DNA from: Spirometra erinaceieuropaei
Lineage: Eukaryota > Platyhelminthes > Cestoda > Diphyllobothriidea > Diphyllobothriidae
NCBI GenBank assembly: GCA_902702965.1
Contig: CACRXP010000153.1
Span: 566,290-630,289 of the forward strand
Length of the DNA stretch: 64,000 nucleotides
Direction: 5' to 3'
Shown one piece after another: positions 30,480 to 40,979 of the stretch. The notes under the pieces were generated by a model that saw nothing but the letters and a program-made list of their open reading frames with translations, was not told where the DNA came from and ran no database searches. The position numbers and the translations under genes are program-made. The stretch's first letter is position 1, and the number at the start of each line of letters is the position of its first letter.

Positions 30480-33350
30480 CAACAAAATTCTGCAGACCTC
30501 CCAAAAAACATTAACTGTTCTATGAAATATTTGAAGTGACAAATTAATGCCATTTACGTTGTGGGGTAAAACCATGGAATACCTTCCCTATAGTAACTTG
30601 TGTCTTCTTAGTCTAGGGAAACGTTCAGACATCGCTTAGACAGACACGTTTTGCATCAAAACCTGTGCTATGATTTGTGCAATTAACGGTTCGACGTGCA
30701 CAATTACTGAGACCCTGATATTAATCACAGTCATTATATCTTCCTTCTACTGCGATATTTACGATCCCATTTCCTCCGTCAATATAAAGCCATGGAATCA
30801 AATATTTTGTGACTTATTCTTTTCACAATGGAATGGAAAGTTGACTACTTCAGAAGAGCAAAGTTAGTGATGTTGCCTTGTTAGTCTCAGAGATCGCTAA
30901 TTTATCTGAAATCTATGTTCTCGAACGCAGGCAGCTGACAACTAGTCTGAATACACAGCGTTCGAAACATCGAAACTACATTTTGGCATCCTACTTAGAT
31001 TTCTTATTCTTAGCATCGGAAAAAGGCACTCTGATGTCAGAGAAAAACGCCATTAGATAAAAATCATGCGCGACCGTCGAGGCGACAAGCCAGCTCTTAG
31101 GCACCTTACTGTAGTCACACTGCCAGCAGTGAGTTCTGCACATTTGCTAGGAGGATTAGGCTAAGTTGCATCTTTACAAGGACATTATGGGTATTGATCC
31201 GAAATGTCAGGCATTAGTTGATTGCCATGCCGCGTCTTCAGTGAAGGCCTGGTTTACAGGTGAAGTCCTCAACTGACCGCAATAAAGGCCAACTGCTTTT
31301 TGGAGTAAGCAAAATTACTTGGTCTTGTTTGCATAGTGTGTGTAAGCATAGTATGGTTTTTGGCATCAATGAAATTTCTATGATTTGTACTTCTAATTGT
31401 GTTTTGTTTGATGGTTAAAACTGTCAAGCCTCCGAGCTCTATTTGTTTATATCTCCCATTATTTCTATCATTTCAAGCGTTCGTAACTTTGCAAGCAATA
31501 TGGTTTACAAAAATACTATGCCCATGACCCACTAGTCCTGCTCTGTGTCACAACTATTTCATTCCCTGCAATGATAGTCCCACATAAAAATATTTAGCCG
31601 GTAGGTCTATTTTTTCCTAGAAGGAGCACAACTTAACATTAAGTGTTTGACTTTCTGCCCATATTTATCTCTACTGATGCTACCCGTAAACGCGCGCATA
31701 TTTTACCATTCAGTCACGCAGAGTGCTTTTGTAATAATAGGAATTTATCGTTCTTTTAGAGACAGCAATTTATTTCAAAGTAGTTTCACGCGTTATCAAA
31801 AATAATTGGTATTTCACTGCCGAACGTAGGCGAACATGAGTGGATACTTACCAGTATGCATGTGGCATTTACAACACGCCGTAATTTCAAGGATAAAACA
31901 ATCATTTTTCGACCTGTGATCACACACTGCAACCACAATGAAATTCGAATACTGACAAGGATCCATATATGGGAAAATGCGAGCATACTTGTTATAAATG
32001 CGGCATTCATTCGATGCGGCATCCGAGGAGGCTTGCTTATGTTTTCAGAAGATGAACACACGCTACTGGATATATTTTGACGGACTTGCACAACGGTCAC
32101 TTAACCTAAAATATCACTCGAACCGCAAGTTGAACCGGATTAAATGCTGTGTATACGTCTAAGATCTGATTGAGCGATCAAGGTTACTTGCTCGGAGTGC
32201 TGGGCTGAGGTATGCAGAGATGCGTTTGAAGTATAATAACATGACAGAAGTTCCTCAGAATAGCTAGGTGGTCATTAAATATCTGAGGTCACGTAACGGC
32301 AGTGAGCACTTTTTTGGGAGAGGATTGATATCATAAAATATAGCTCGGACGCTTCAAGAGGCATAAGGTGTTATGTTTATGCTATAAGCCGACAAAGAGA
32401 TGACTTATATGGGCGTAAATAATATTAGTGAATAGAAGACTATGACAATATCTTATATAGATATTTGAACTAAACCTTAAAACCTCAAACAAATCGCGGT
32501 AAATTAATCCCCAAGAAGAAACCGATACCTACTTTGTTATTAAGTTTCGTTTACTCCAATAAATGTCAGAGGTTACACTGTAGGTCAGGTTTCTTCGTAA
32601 TGTATACGTATACCTGCTAGTCTATGAAGATATGAGTACAATCCTTCTCTTCACATCATGTAGCATTTAGCACCAAAACCCCCAATACATAACAAGCGGC
32701 GATCAACTCAAGATAAACGGCATGCGTCTTTGTTGGAACGACAGTAGCGGTCGCTGAAATCAATTAGTAAATGACAATCCTGCCCAGCCTCAGAGTGTCA
32801 GGAATATAAACACGCATCTGACACATACATTCCGGTTTTAGACTATATGTGTTTGAACACTCGTCGACTATTTTCAGCGATTTCGAATATACATTTCTGA
32901 AGACTCAGTTATTTCTGCAACCAACTATGTTAGGTTTTAAAGTTGGTTTTCCATCAAGTAAACGTTCATTCTCTGCATTTTGACGATAATGGGCCGCAGA
33001 ATATGATCCTTAGCACCGCAGTGGCATGGAGATCAAAAGGTTCATTTGACGGACGGCAGTGCGTATAGGTGATTTAATGGCTCTACTAGTGTATTTGCAA
33101 GTAACCGGCAACAACTGGTTTATAAGCCTGCGTAATTCGAAAAGAATGCCCGACACAAAATCGTGGAACGTTTCTCTTCGGCAACTAGATAATGATATCA
33201 CCGGAATTTCTTCTTATAAGTGTTTAACGGCTTATTAATTTGGTTTTTGTTCCAAACATTAGTAACCTGAGAATAGAAACATTAATCATGCTTGCGATCA
33301 TTGCGTAGTGGACCAAGGTATGTGGACAAACAGCCCTGTGCTTTGGTTGT
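30480..33350. other. long AT-rich stretch, no gene recognised
   Basis: Only short frames are present (30,670-31,060, and both strands at 31,786-32,100), without domain resemblance or repeated partners that I could see. It forms the upstream flank of copy D. Confidence 0.5.
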
Positions 33351-33358
33351 TTCAAAGC

Positions 33359-33486
33359 GATATACTATAAGCGGATATGCGCTGTCAGGCGACGCGTGTC
33401 AGCCCACATGTTCACGTGCGACCAATGGTGGTGCGGCAGTTTGACTGCCTCCGTGGTTGGTTACTTAAACCGCTATAGTATATTAG
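33359..33486. repeat. small inverted-repeat element before copy D (MITE-like)
   Basis: TATACTATAAGCGG at the left is mirrored by CCGCTATAGTATA at the right, about 100 nt apart, ending about 30 nt before the ATG of copy D. It could be a MITE inserted at the promoter, in which case the right arm now forms the TATA-like sequence. No other copy was seen. Confidence 0.35.
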
Positions 33487-33515
33487 TAATGAATCTGCCT
33501 TGGTCTGACAAATAA

Positions 33516-34466
33516 ATGAATCCTCTAATCGTTGTTCTCATCTTGTTTCATTGTGCAGAATGCTGTTTTTTCAAAAAGGATGAGTCATTTTGAAGAACTA
33601 CATATTTTTTCAACCCATAAGAACTATAACATAGAAGATTGAGAAAATAATTTGGCTTTGCTATATCCTAACTATACTGATCGTTTACTGTTTAGCGATT
33701 GCATATTAGTGATTCCTGAAGCATTATTTTAACAAAAGTCGTTTACCTCATAATGTTCACTTATTAAATGTTTTTGTCAAAATTTCACAGTCATTTATAT
33801 CCTCAGGAATACCGAAATGTCCACGAAATCACGAAGATATCATTCCCGATGAAGTCGCTGAATATCTGGCACGTCTGGCCTACCGTCATGGCTTTGAAAA
33901 AATAATTTCCCTGGCCGATAATTCACAGTTAAAACTCAAAGTGCTCATACTTTAGACATCCCTACATTTCGACTGCACATTCTTAAGGGATGTAGCACCC
34001 GCAAAATACCTACGGTACACATGCCGATCGCAATTTCCTGATGCCGAAATACATATCAAACATCAAGTAAGATAGTGAAGATGAGATGTATTCGTATTTT
34101 ATAACTACTTTCTAGTAATTGGCACAACATAATAATAATTATGAATTGCATGATTTTTCTTAGGAACGACCCCAGAAAATAGCTACAAACCTCTGGAGAG
34201 ATATCGGATGTTTTAACTTCATTCTACCCGGCTTGTATTTAAAGGCGACCCTCGATATCACTTATTGGAAAAGGGAATTTGACTCGCTAAATAGGATTCG
34301 ACTGTCCTCTGTTGAGATTTGCAGTTCTCATACAAGTGCTCATAAATGCACTTATGAACCCATCAACTCCAGTTTATTAGGCTTGTTAGATAAGTGGTCT
34401 CCTGACGTTTAAGTATTGTTGAGCTGGGGCTTTTTGGATGTTCACTACAAAGAATGCCTTCAGTAA
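33516..34466 (+). pseudogene. family 1 copy D
   Basis: All three exons are visible. Exon 1 (33,516-33,579) encodes MNPLIVVLILFHCAECCFFK, closely like copy C's signal peptide. Its donor has changed from GT to AT (G/ATGAGT). Exon 2 (33,807-34,066, 260 nt) starts after CCTCAG and reads IPKCPRNHED, EYLARLAYRHGFEKI and LHFDCTFLRDVAPAKYLRYT, with TAG at 33,953-33,955. The donor CAA/GTAAGA is intact. Exon 3 (34,164-34,466, 303 nt) starts after TTCTTAG and reads LKATLDITYWKREFDS and IRLSSVEIC. It has a TAA at 34,410-34,412 and ends with YKECLQ and the family stop. Two stops plus a lost donor make it a pseudogene. It is closest to copy E (shared LLD.HYKEC end), which lies inverted 4.5 kb away. Confidence 0.9.
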
Positions 34467-34469
34467 CCA

Positions 34470-34980
34470 TGGACATGGTTTAACTGTCTAAGAAGCGGAA
34501 CTGACTGTTTTTTTATATTTTGACATATGATTTCCATACGCTTGGATTTTGATACTCATTATGTCTATCCCGCTGGCAAGTCAGAATACCGAAAGCCATT
34601 TGTACACTCGATTTTAGCCCGTAATTTATTTTGGGGTTTAACGCAGACTGTCATCGGTTATAATGAATGGAATCCATAAACATCAAGATGCGCGGATGAA
34701 ACTGATAAATGTTATCTGTTCTAGGACATCTAGTCGTAAAACGTCAGCTCACAAAAAATACGTGGCAGAAGATTCGTCGAGAAATAGTCGGTGTGCTGTC
34801 CTTATTTCAAATTCGACCTGAAACAGGGCAAAGTTTAAGGACCGTTCGTAATCGTCAATATATTATCATTTCATCAAGGCAATGATGATTTAGCATTTAT
34901 TAAACAAGGCGTCAAGTTCCAACAATGTTCCCTGCCATTGCAACCAGTTAGGCACTATTGAAAACAAATGTTCGCATGCT
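34470..34980. other. no gene recognised
   Basis: Spacer between copy D and the PLE terminal repeat; no open frame or motif stands out. Confidence 0.5.
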
Positions 34981-34984
34981 AAAT

Positions 34985-37060
34985 CCCTGTCGGGTCAGTA
35001 TATTTTAATGGTATCGATTTAATTGTGAGACATGAATACGACAAGAAAAATCGATTTTATACCAGGTAAGGGTTCAGGAGTAGTACTGAAGAATAGAACA
35101 GACGATGCGGCGAAACTAGGGTAATACTGTCGGATCTTTCCAAGTTTTCGAAATCCGAAAAGGTTGAGGACCACACAGAGTCTGCCGAGGGTCCGTTGAC
35201 GATTATTCTCAGAGATCTCTGCAAAAGAAGGTTATTTGTCTGGTAAAGAGTACAAGCGAGTGAGTCTGGTGGGCACGACAATACCAAGAATGCATTGCCT
35301 TCCTAAAATCCACATACAAGGGCTGCCCCTACGTCTAATGTTGGATATGAGGAATTCGCCCTATCGCACCGTTGCAAAATGGTTAGTGGATAGACTGAAG
35401 TCACAGCAAGGCCATCTGTATCGTCGAAATCTGAAAGACTCTTTGAGTTCGTTGAAGCTATTAAAAATATTAACGTTGGCGGACGGAAGATGCCATTACT
35501 GAATGTATGGTCGCTGTTTACCAACGTACCCGTGACGGAAACAGTAAATTATCTTTATGATGTTATTCGTGAGTCGAATTACCTATAGGCATTCCAGCAA
35601 AAACTCTAAAAGAACTACTGACGTGCATAAACTGTCTAGTTTTTGTGCAATATTCAACTATACAGACAAATAAATGACGTGGCAATGCGATCACATCTTG
35701 GAACGTTCCTTTCAATTTATGTCATGGGCAAATTAGAGAAGAAAATATTACAAGATGCCATTAATGACCTTGTCTTCTACGGTAGTACGGGGACGATATC
35801 TTCTATCTGGCGGATGGTACCACCGATATGAACGACCTTATCCGAAATTTCAACAGTCTTGCACACCTGGCTAATGTTCACTGCTGAGTCTGAGGCAGAT
35901 AACAAAATTGCGTTTCTTGATGTCCTTCTACACAGGCAGGATGATGGGCCTAACCAGCGCTAGGTGTTCCGAAAGAAAACCTGGAAGGGACAATGGATTA
36001 ATTTCCACAGTTTTGTTCCCTTCAACATCAAACGAAATCCAGGCCAGGGATAGGCAGCTAGAGTAAAGCGCATCTGTTCAACTGAAGCTACTGAATCAGA
36101 GCTCCAACAGCTGCGAAATAAATTTCGCGAGAACGGATACCCAGATAGATTTATTTTCCGAAATATTACGGAGCACATTTAAAAGCCTAATGTCGTGACT
36201 GCAGAAAAGAAAGGTGTATTCATAAGACTGCCTTTTGTAGGGGACGCAGAAGGCGGACTAGTCAGACGGCGCGTAACTACAGCTCTCACGAGAGCAGTCC
36301 CCTCGGCAAATTTACGCGTATGTTGCACAAACTCTCCCCACCTACGTTTTGGAGGTAAATACACACTACCGTTGGAAGCCACATCAATGTGCATCTACTC
36401 ATTCACTTGCTACTGTGGAGCGGGATCCATCGGCCGTACGAAAATACACCCGGTAAAACGGGGTGAGTAAACTTGTGCCGGCCTCTTTAGTAAGAGGTGA
36501 TATCCGATTGATTTCGAGTTCTATTCTCGCACATATAATCGGTACGGACCACCGAGTCGATACCGAGGAAGCATTTCAGGTTGTTTATTGGACACCAACA
36601 ATCTTCTCTAAAGACCTACGTCAACAGACGAGGCAGTGGCTAGACGGTTAGCGAATCCGATTTCATGCTGTCTGAAAACGCATACACTATCGCACTCTCT
36701 GCCGTGGCCAACGCCAACCTCAAGTAATGACGACATGCCGCCTCAAATCCCTTATCACAGTGATGCGTACTCCGTGAACTGGATACAAGAATATCACTTA
36801 AAGACTCGCTTACTCCCCTCCCCCAGCTGAAAGGGCCAAAACCCACCGACTTCGTCATGCGGGCGGCCTGGGTAAGATGAGTGTTAATGAATTAATTGTT
36901 CTTGAGGTGCCTATAAACATTTTTAAATTTGTTCATTTTCATTCCTTCATGTAACTATTTAGGCTTGCGTAGAATTACCGAAAACACGGGTCAGTATATA
37001 TAATGGTATCGATTTAAGTGTGAGACGCAAAAACGACTAGACAAATCAATTTCTGTTTGT
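34985..37060 (+). mobile_element. Penelope-like element flanked by direct terminal repeats
   Basis: The coding part runs from about 35,240 to 36,880 in many broken frames. RT fingers read YKRVSLVGTTIPRMHCLPKI and LRLMLDMRNSPYRTVAKWLV; motif B lies near 35,690. A catalytic box YGDDIFYLADG at 35,786 keeps both aspartates. After it come DNKIAFLDVLLHRQDD, RENGYPDRFIF-like frames, LRVCCTNSPHLRFGGKY and the GIY-YIG start MCIYSFTCYCGAGSIGRTK. The tail reads SSILAHIIGTDHRVDTEEAF. The flanks carry the same sequence in direct order: GGGTCAGTATATTTTAATGG at about 34,994 and GGGTCAGTATATATAATGG at about 36,990, each followed by TATCGATTTAA. These are the terminal repeats typical of PLEs. Many stops; inactive. 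Confidence 0.85.
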
Positions 37061-37069
37061 CTTTATATG

Positions 37070-37845
37070 CAAATGGTCTGTTGGATTTAGGCGAGAATTG
37101 GGAAAATAAGACATGGGGATTCCGGAGACAGCGAGGATTACGGGGGTAGGAGGGGAAGCGTGAAATAGATCTTTTATTTAACCGGTCTTTCGCGATATCA
37201 GGATAGTGTGGAGCGAATTCGTTTGTGCGATTAAGGCCAGCTTTCTTTTATTAATGGACTTAAAACCTTTTTCTGGCTAACATATGTTGGCCTCGTGGTT
37301 GGCCCTTGTAAATTACAACAATTCCTCTGGAAAGGCTGTTAATTAAAAAGGGAACGGAAACACCTCTTGACATGGTTGAAAAATCGACAACAGAGCCATT
37401 CTGTTGATTCGAAAAATTCGGAGGACCTGGTAACTCCAACCATTGTGTATACTATGTCCCTGCGAACCGCTGCAGGGCGACTGCCAAACGATTCGAAAAT
37501 CCTCTCTTGTGCGTCCAGAAAAAACCGGTGCAGTTTACCTAACAACCGTCGTTAGAGCTCGGTTGACCGCGTGCAGTCCTATTTATGTCACATGACACGG
37601 TGTAAATCCGGGGATGTGAGGCCCAAGAACAAACAAAACAAGCATTCGACCAACTAACCTTGGGCAATCTGGATCCCAATTTTGCTGAGCTGGCCACGCA
37701 CGAAGAATAAGGATTTGACGCATCAAAATGGGCGATCTGGACTCGAACTGGGTGAGAATGCCATAGATGCCATATTATGAAGGAATCTTTACAGCGGCAA
37801 ATTCGTCTACAGCGACATAAAACAGCTATTAGTCGTGGCCACATT
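37070..37845 (+). mobile_element. probable further PLE tail and retroelement debris
   Basis: At about 37,440-37,530 a frame reads VYYVPANRCRATAKRFENPL and LLCVQKKPVQF, resembling the PLE tail (VIY.VP...A, then LCVQK.HVQ). After it, 37,625-37,740 reads QTKQAFDQL and FDASKWAI, weakly like the RNase H region of LTR elements. Both are short and interrupted; the second assignment is a guess. Confidence 0.35.
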
Positions 37846-38915
37846 TCGAAATGTGTCTACCGTTAACGAATCTGCGTTAACGCTTCAATCACCTAGACGT
37901 AAATGGGCACGTTTTATCTTCATCCTTGGCCAGAAGCCTAAGAACAGTGCACAAATTTCTGCAGGGGCATATGACTGCAGACTGATGATGGATTTATTTG
38001 AGCATGCTTGTGGTGGAGTGGTGTGGTGGAACATCTGGGTGAGTGTTTTCGGTGTGGTAGTCACCACCGCCCTAGCTCACCTCTGTTTGCCTTGGCTCAA
38101 TCTTGATACCGGGCTCAGGTGGGGTAGGGGAGGAAAACGTAGCAAATGCTGTGCACTTCTGCTTCGCAATAAACAAAATCACGCATAAGTTACCCAGCTG
38201 TGGATAACACTGTGGACATCACCAGTCACGGCTATTAGACGTTCATGTTAAGACTACCTTAGGCGACATCTCTTCGTTATTTCCGCGAGGCAACAGTATA
38301 AAAATACTAATGGAGTCCGTCTTTCTTATCTCTCACATATTTTACATTTAAACCGTAACAACATAAATATTCTAGCGCAACCACAAATTATCGAAACCGC
38401 GTAAATTTCGGTTCGCGTCTAGATGTTGAAAAAGATGAGAAAACAAAATGGAGCAGACTGCTGCGTCTATAAATCATTGAATTATCTTCGTATTATTTAA
38501 ACTGATCAATACATTGGTGTGAACGAACATTTTTTAATGTCTACTCTATTTTCAATCTTATTTGAAATAAGGTGAGCAAACGGAATATGTGTTCGCAAAT
38601 CATCTATGGTTTATTTGCTCCTAAGTGAGTTTTAGCACTTGAATACCTTAAATCCTGCGTAATTCATCAGTAGCAGTCCAATGCCTTAGCTGTCAAGAGA
38701 TTACACATTAGCCAGGCCAATGACTCATACATGAAGATCAAGTTTATATCAGTAGCGTTCGCCTGACTGACTTGCCAACGGATCAAGTGTAGTGCATACG
38801 GATTATCTGCCTAAAAAAGAGAAGCATGCAGAAGTCAAATGTAAAAACACAAAAAGTTTTTATATATCTTTGTTGCAAAACAGTTGGCTATATACCCCTG
38901 ACTGTTTCTCTAGGC
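37846..38915. other. no gene recognised
   Basis: The frame 37,835-38,188 is open but its reverse strand is equally open (37,885-38,067) and no domain is recognisable. The rest is AT-rich. It forms the downstream flank of copy E. Confidence 0.45.
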
Positions 38916-38921
38916 TCACAT

Positions 38922-39581
38922 TCATTGCTGACATTCTTTGTAGTGAGCATCCAGCAGACCCCTTTTCAGAAATGAGTAATATTCAGTAGGAGGCGCCTTT
39001 AGAAATCCCGACAATATGGTATCCACGCCTTTTTACAGCACGTGCAGTAACATTTGCAGATGTAGAGCAAAACCGACGGGAGGACAGTCCAATCATATTC
39101 GTCGTGTTGGTGTCCTTTCCCCGATAAGTTATATCGAGACTGGCCTATAATGTCGTCGGAAAGATCAACCAAGTATCCGATTGTATACCGCAGGTTATAA
39201 ATCATTTGTAATCGTTGTTCCTAATATAAAACCAAGAAAATTTTTATAATGTATGTGTGTGCTTTATACCAAGTACTATTAAGATAAAATATAACAGGAA
39301 AGCGTTTTATGCTTGCTATCTTGCCTGCATTCCGTTATGTAATTTGGCTTAAGGAAATACTGATCGGCATATGTATTGTCGGTATTTTGCGGGTGCTGCG
39401 TCCCAAAAGAATGTGCAATCAAAATGCAGGGATGTCCGGTCTACGATAGCTTTGATTTTTAAACGCCAATTAACTTGAAGAAAAACTTTTGCAAAACTTA
39501 AACTTCAAGCCCTGTGTACCAAATAACCAGCGACTTCGTCGAGGGTAATGACGTAGCCATTTCATGGACATTTGTGTATTT
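38922..39581 (-). pseudogene. family 1 copy E
   Basis: Exon 2 is 39,581-39,325 (257 nt) after an AAG acceptor. It reads KCP, then after a TGA the segment GYVITLDEVAGYLVHRA, a second TGA, LHFDCTFFWDAAPAKYRQYI and a third stop near the end. The donor is GC (CAG/GCAAGA). Exon 3 is 39,220-38,922 (299 nt, 4 short of the family) after TATTAG. It needs a frame change to read SLDITYRGKD and NMIGLSS, and ends in LLDAHYKECQQ with TGA. It is closest to copy D at the nucleotide level. Multiple lesions; no poly(A) signal or exon 1 was found. Confidence 0.85.
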
Positions 39582-39599
39582 CTTGGAGTAGAGATGTTC

Positions 39600-40245
39600 G
39601 AGGAATTAATAAAATGAAAAAGAACAAATGATTTCTTTCGAGTTTGTGACTGCCACTGAAATGCTAGTCACTCAGTCAGTTCACATTAAACACATTGTCT
39701 TGTAATAAAATGTGCAAATTCAAGTCATCCCTAAAGCCTCCTATACTATGTCTTTTATGGATTAATGCATTGTGTAAATGTGAAGTGCTTATTACTGTAT
39801 ATAAAAAACAGGTTTCAGAGCAATACGGCAAAATGCGAAACATTATCAAATGATTCATTCCTTTGCCCGACCAACGTGTATTTCCAATTAATGTTATTGC
39901 AGCCTAAGTAACATACAAGGCGATTAGCTAAACTGCCGTACGATCATTGACCAGGCGAGTTAACAGGGGTGCCGGTCATGAAAAGTCTGCTAATAGAACT
40001 CTGCCCCTCTGTGTTCTAAAGTCCACTATGAAATTACTGCAAATGATTACAAACACTGCTCTCACGGCTTCTGACAGTCAGTTAAATGGCCATATTTTAT
40101 TTGCGATTTTTATAAGAGGCAAACAACAGCCTGTTCGACGCATTAGAAACTGCACTTCATTTTCACATAAACTACGCAGTTTATAATAAAAAGCAACTGC
40201 TGATATCTTCTACGGAATGGAAAAAAATAACCCACCTTATGTGCG
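39600..40245. other. upstream flank of copy E, no gene recognised
   Basis: AT-rich; a short frame at 39,947-40,186 has no resemblance to other loci. Exon 1 of copy E was sought here without success. Confidence 0.45.
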
Positions 40246-40249
40246 TTGA

Positions 40250-40970
40250 TTGTCCTCCTAGGAGCTGGCCCACACAGGTCCAAGAAATTTAAGCAGTTCC
40301 CAAGAACTCGTCGACCTCGATTTATTGGACACAGCCAATACGGGCGAGAGCTACAACTACGTATTTCTCAAACGAGGCTACCTATAGGTCCTGTCCACAG
40401 ATAATCATCAGTAGTTGTTCGCATATAAAAATCTGTGCAGTTTTAAAAATCAGATATTAATTTTTTCGGTAAAACAAACGTATGTTTATTTAAACATTGG
40501 TTTTGTAATCATCCAACTTAATCGAAAAAGCCACATTTTGTTTTGGACATATTTTCCTGTATTTTGAATGGTTGCCTTTGCTGCTACTGGCTGTTAGCAG
40601 ATGATGAAATAACGCCGAAAAGATAACAGTCATTGACAAGTAATTCAAGGAGTTTCTGCTGAACGGTAAAACGAAGCATGGGTATGCCACTACTTTTGGG
40701 GAATGAAATAGGCGTAAAAATGTCTTCTCGGTTCTGTCTATTTCAAATGTTTGCGTTTTGAGTTGGAAACTGTTAGACGCCTTGCAAAAGCCACAAACAA
40801 TTTCAGACGACGTTCTGCGCCCGCGGATTCTGGAGATCCAGCAGGGAGGTCAACGTACCGGTGTTACCTGACCGTTCACGGATATGGAATGTTGTCAAAT
40901 CTTGTCTTTCAATAAGGGTGTAGGCCATCAAAAACACAAGGAATTGAAGGTGGTGGGATATTTATGTGCA
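40250..40970 (+). repeat. family 3 segment, copy 1
   Basis: It matches 56,830-57,470 in the same orientation in two blocks. The first reads TRRPRFIGHSQYGRELQLRI here and TRRPRFM..YGQSLLLLSQI there, followed by GGTCCTGTCCAC in both. The second contains CAGACGACGTTCTGCGCCCG against CAGACGACTTACTGCACGCG. The second block also occurs inverted at 55.1-55.48 kb. Similarity in protein translation hints at decayed exons, but the frame is uncertain. It lies head-to-head about 0.7 kb upstream of copy E. Confidence 0.6.
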
Positions 40971-40979
40971 GTAGTGGCA

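Noticed and set aside
37835..38188. 117-codon frame
   Set aside because: The opposite strand is equally open and no domain or paralog was seen.
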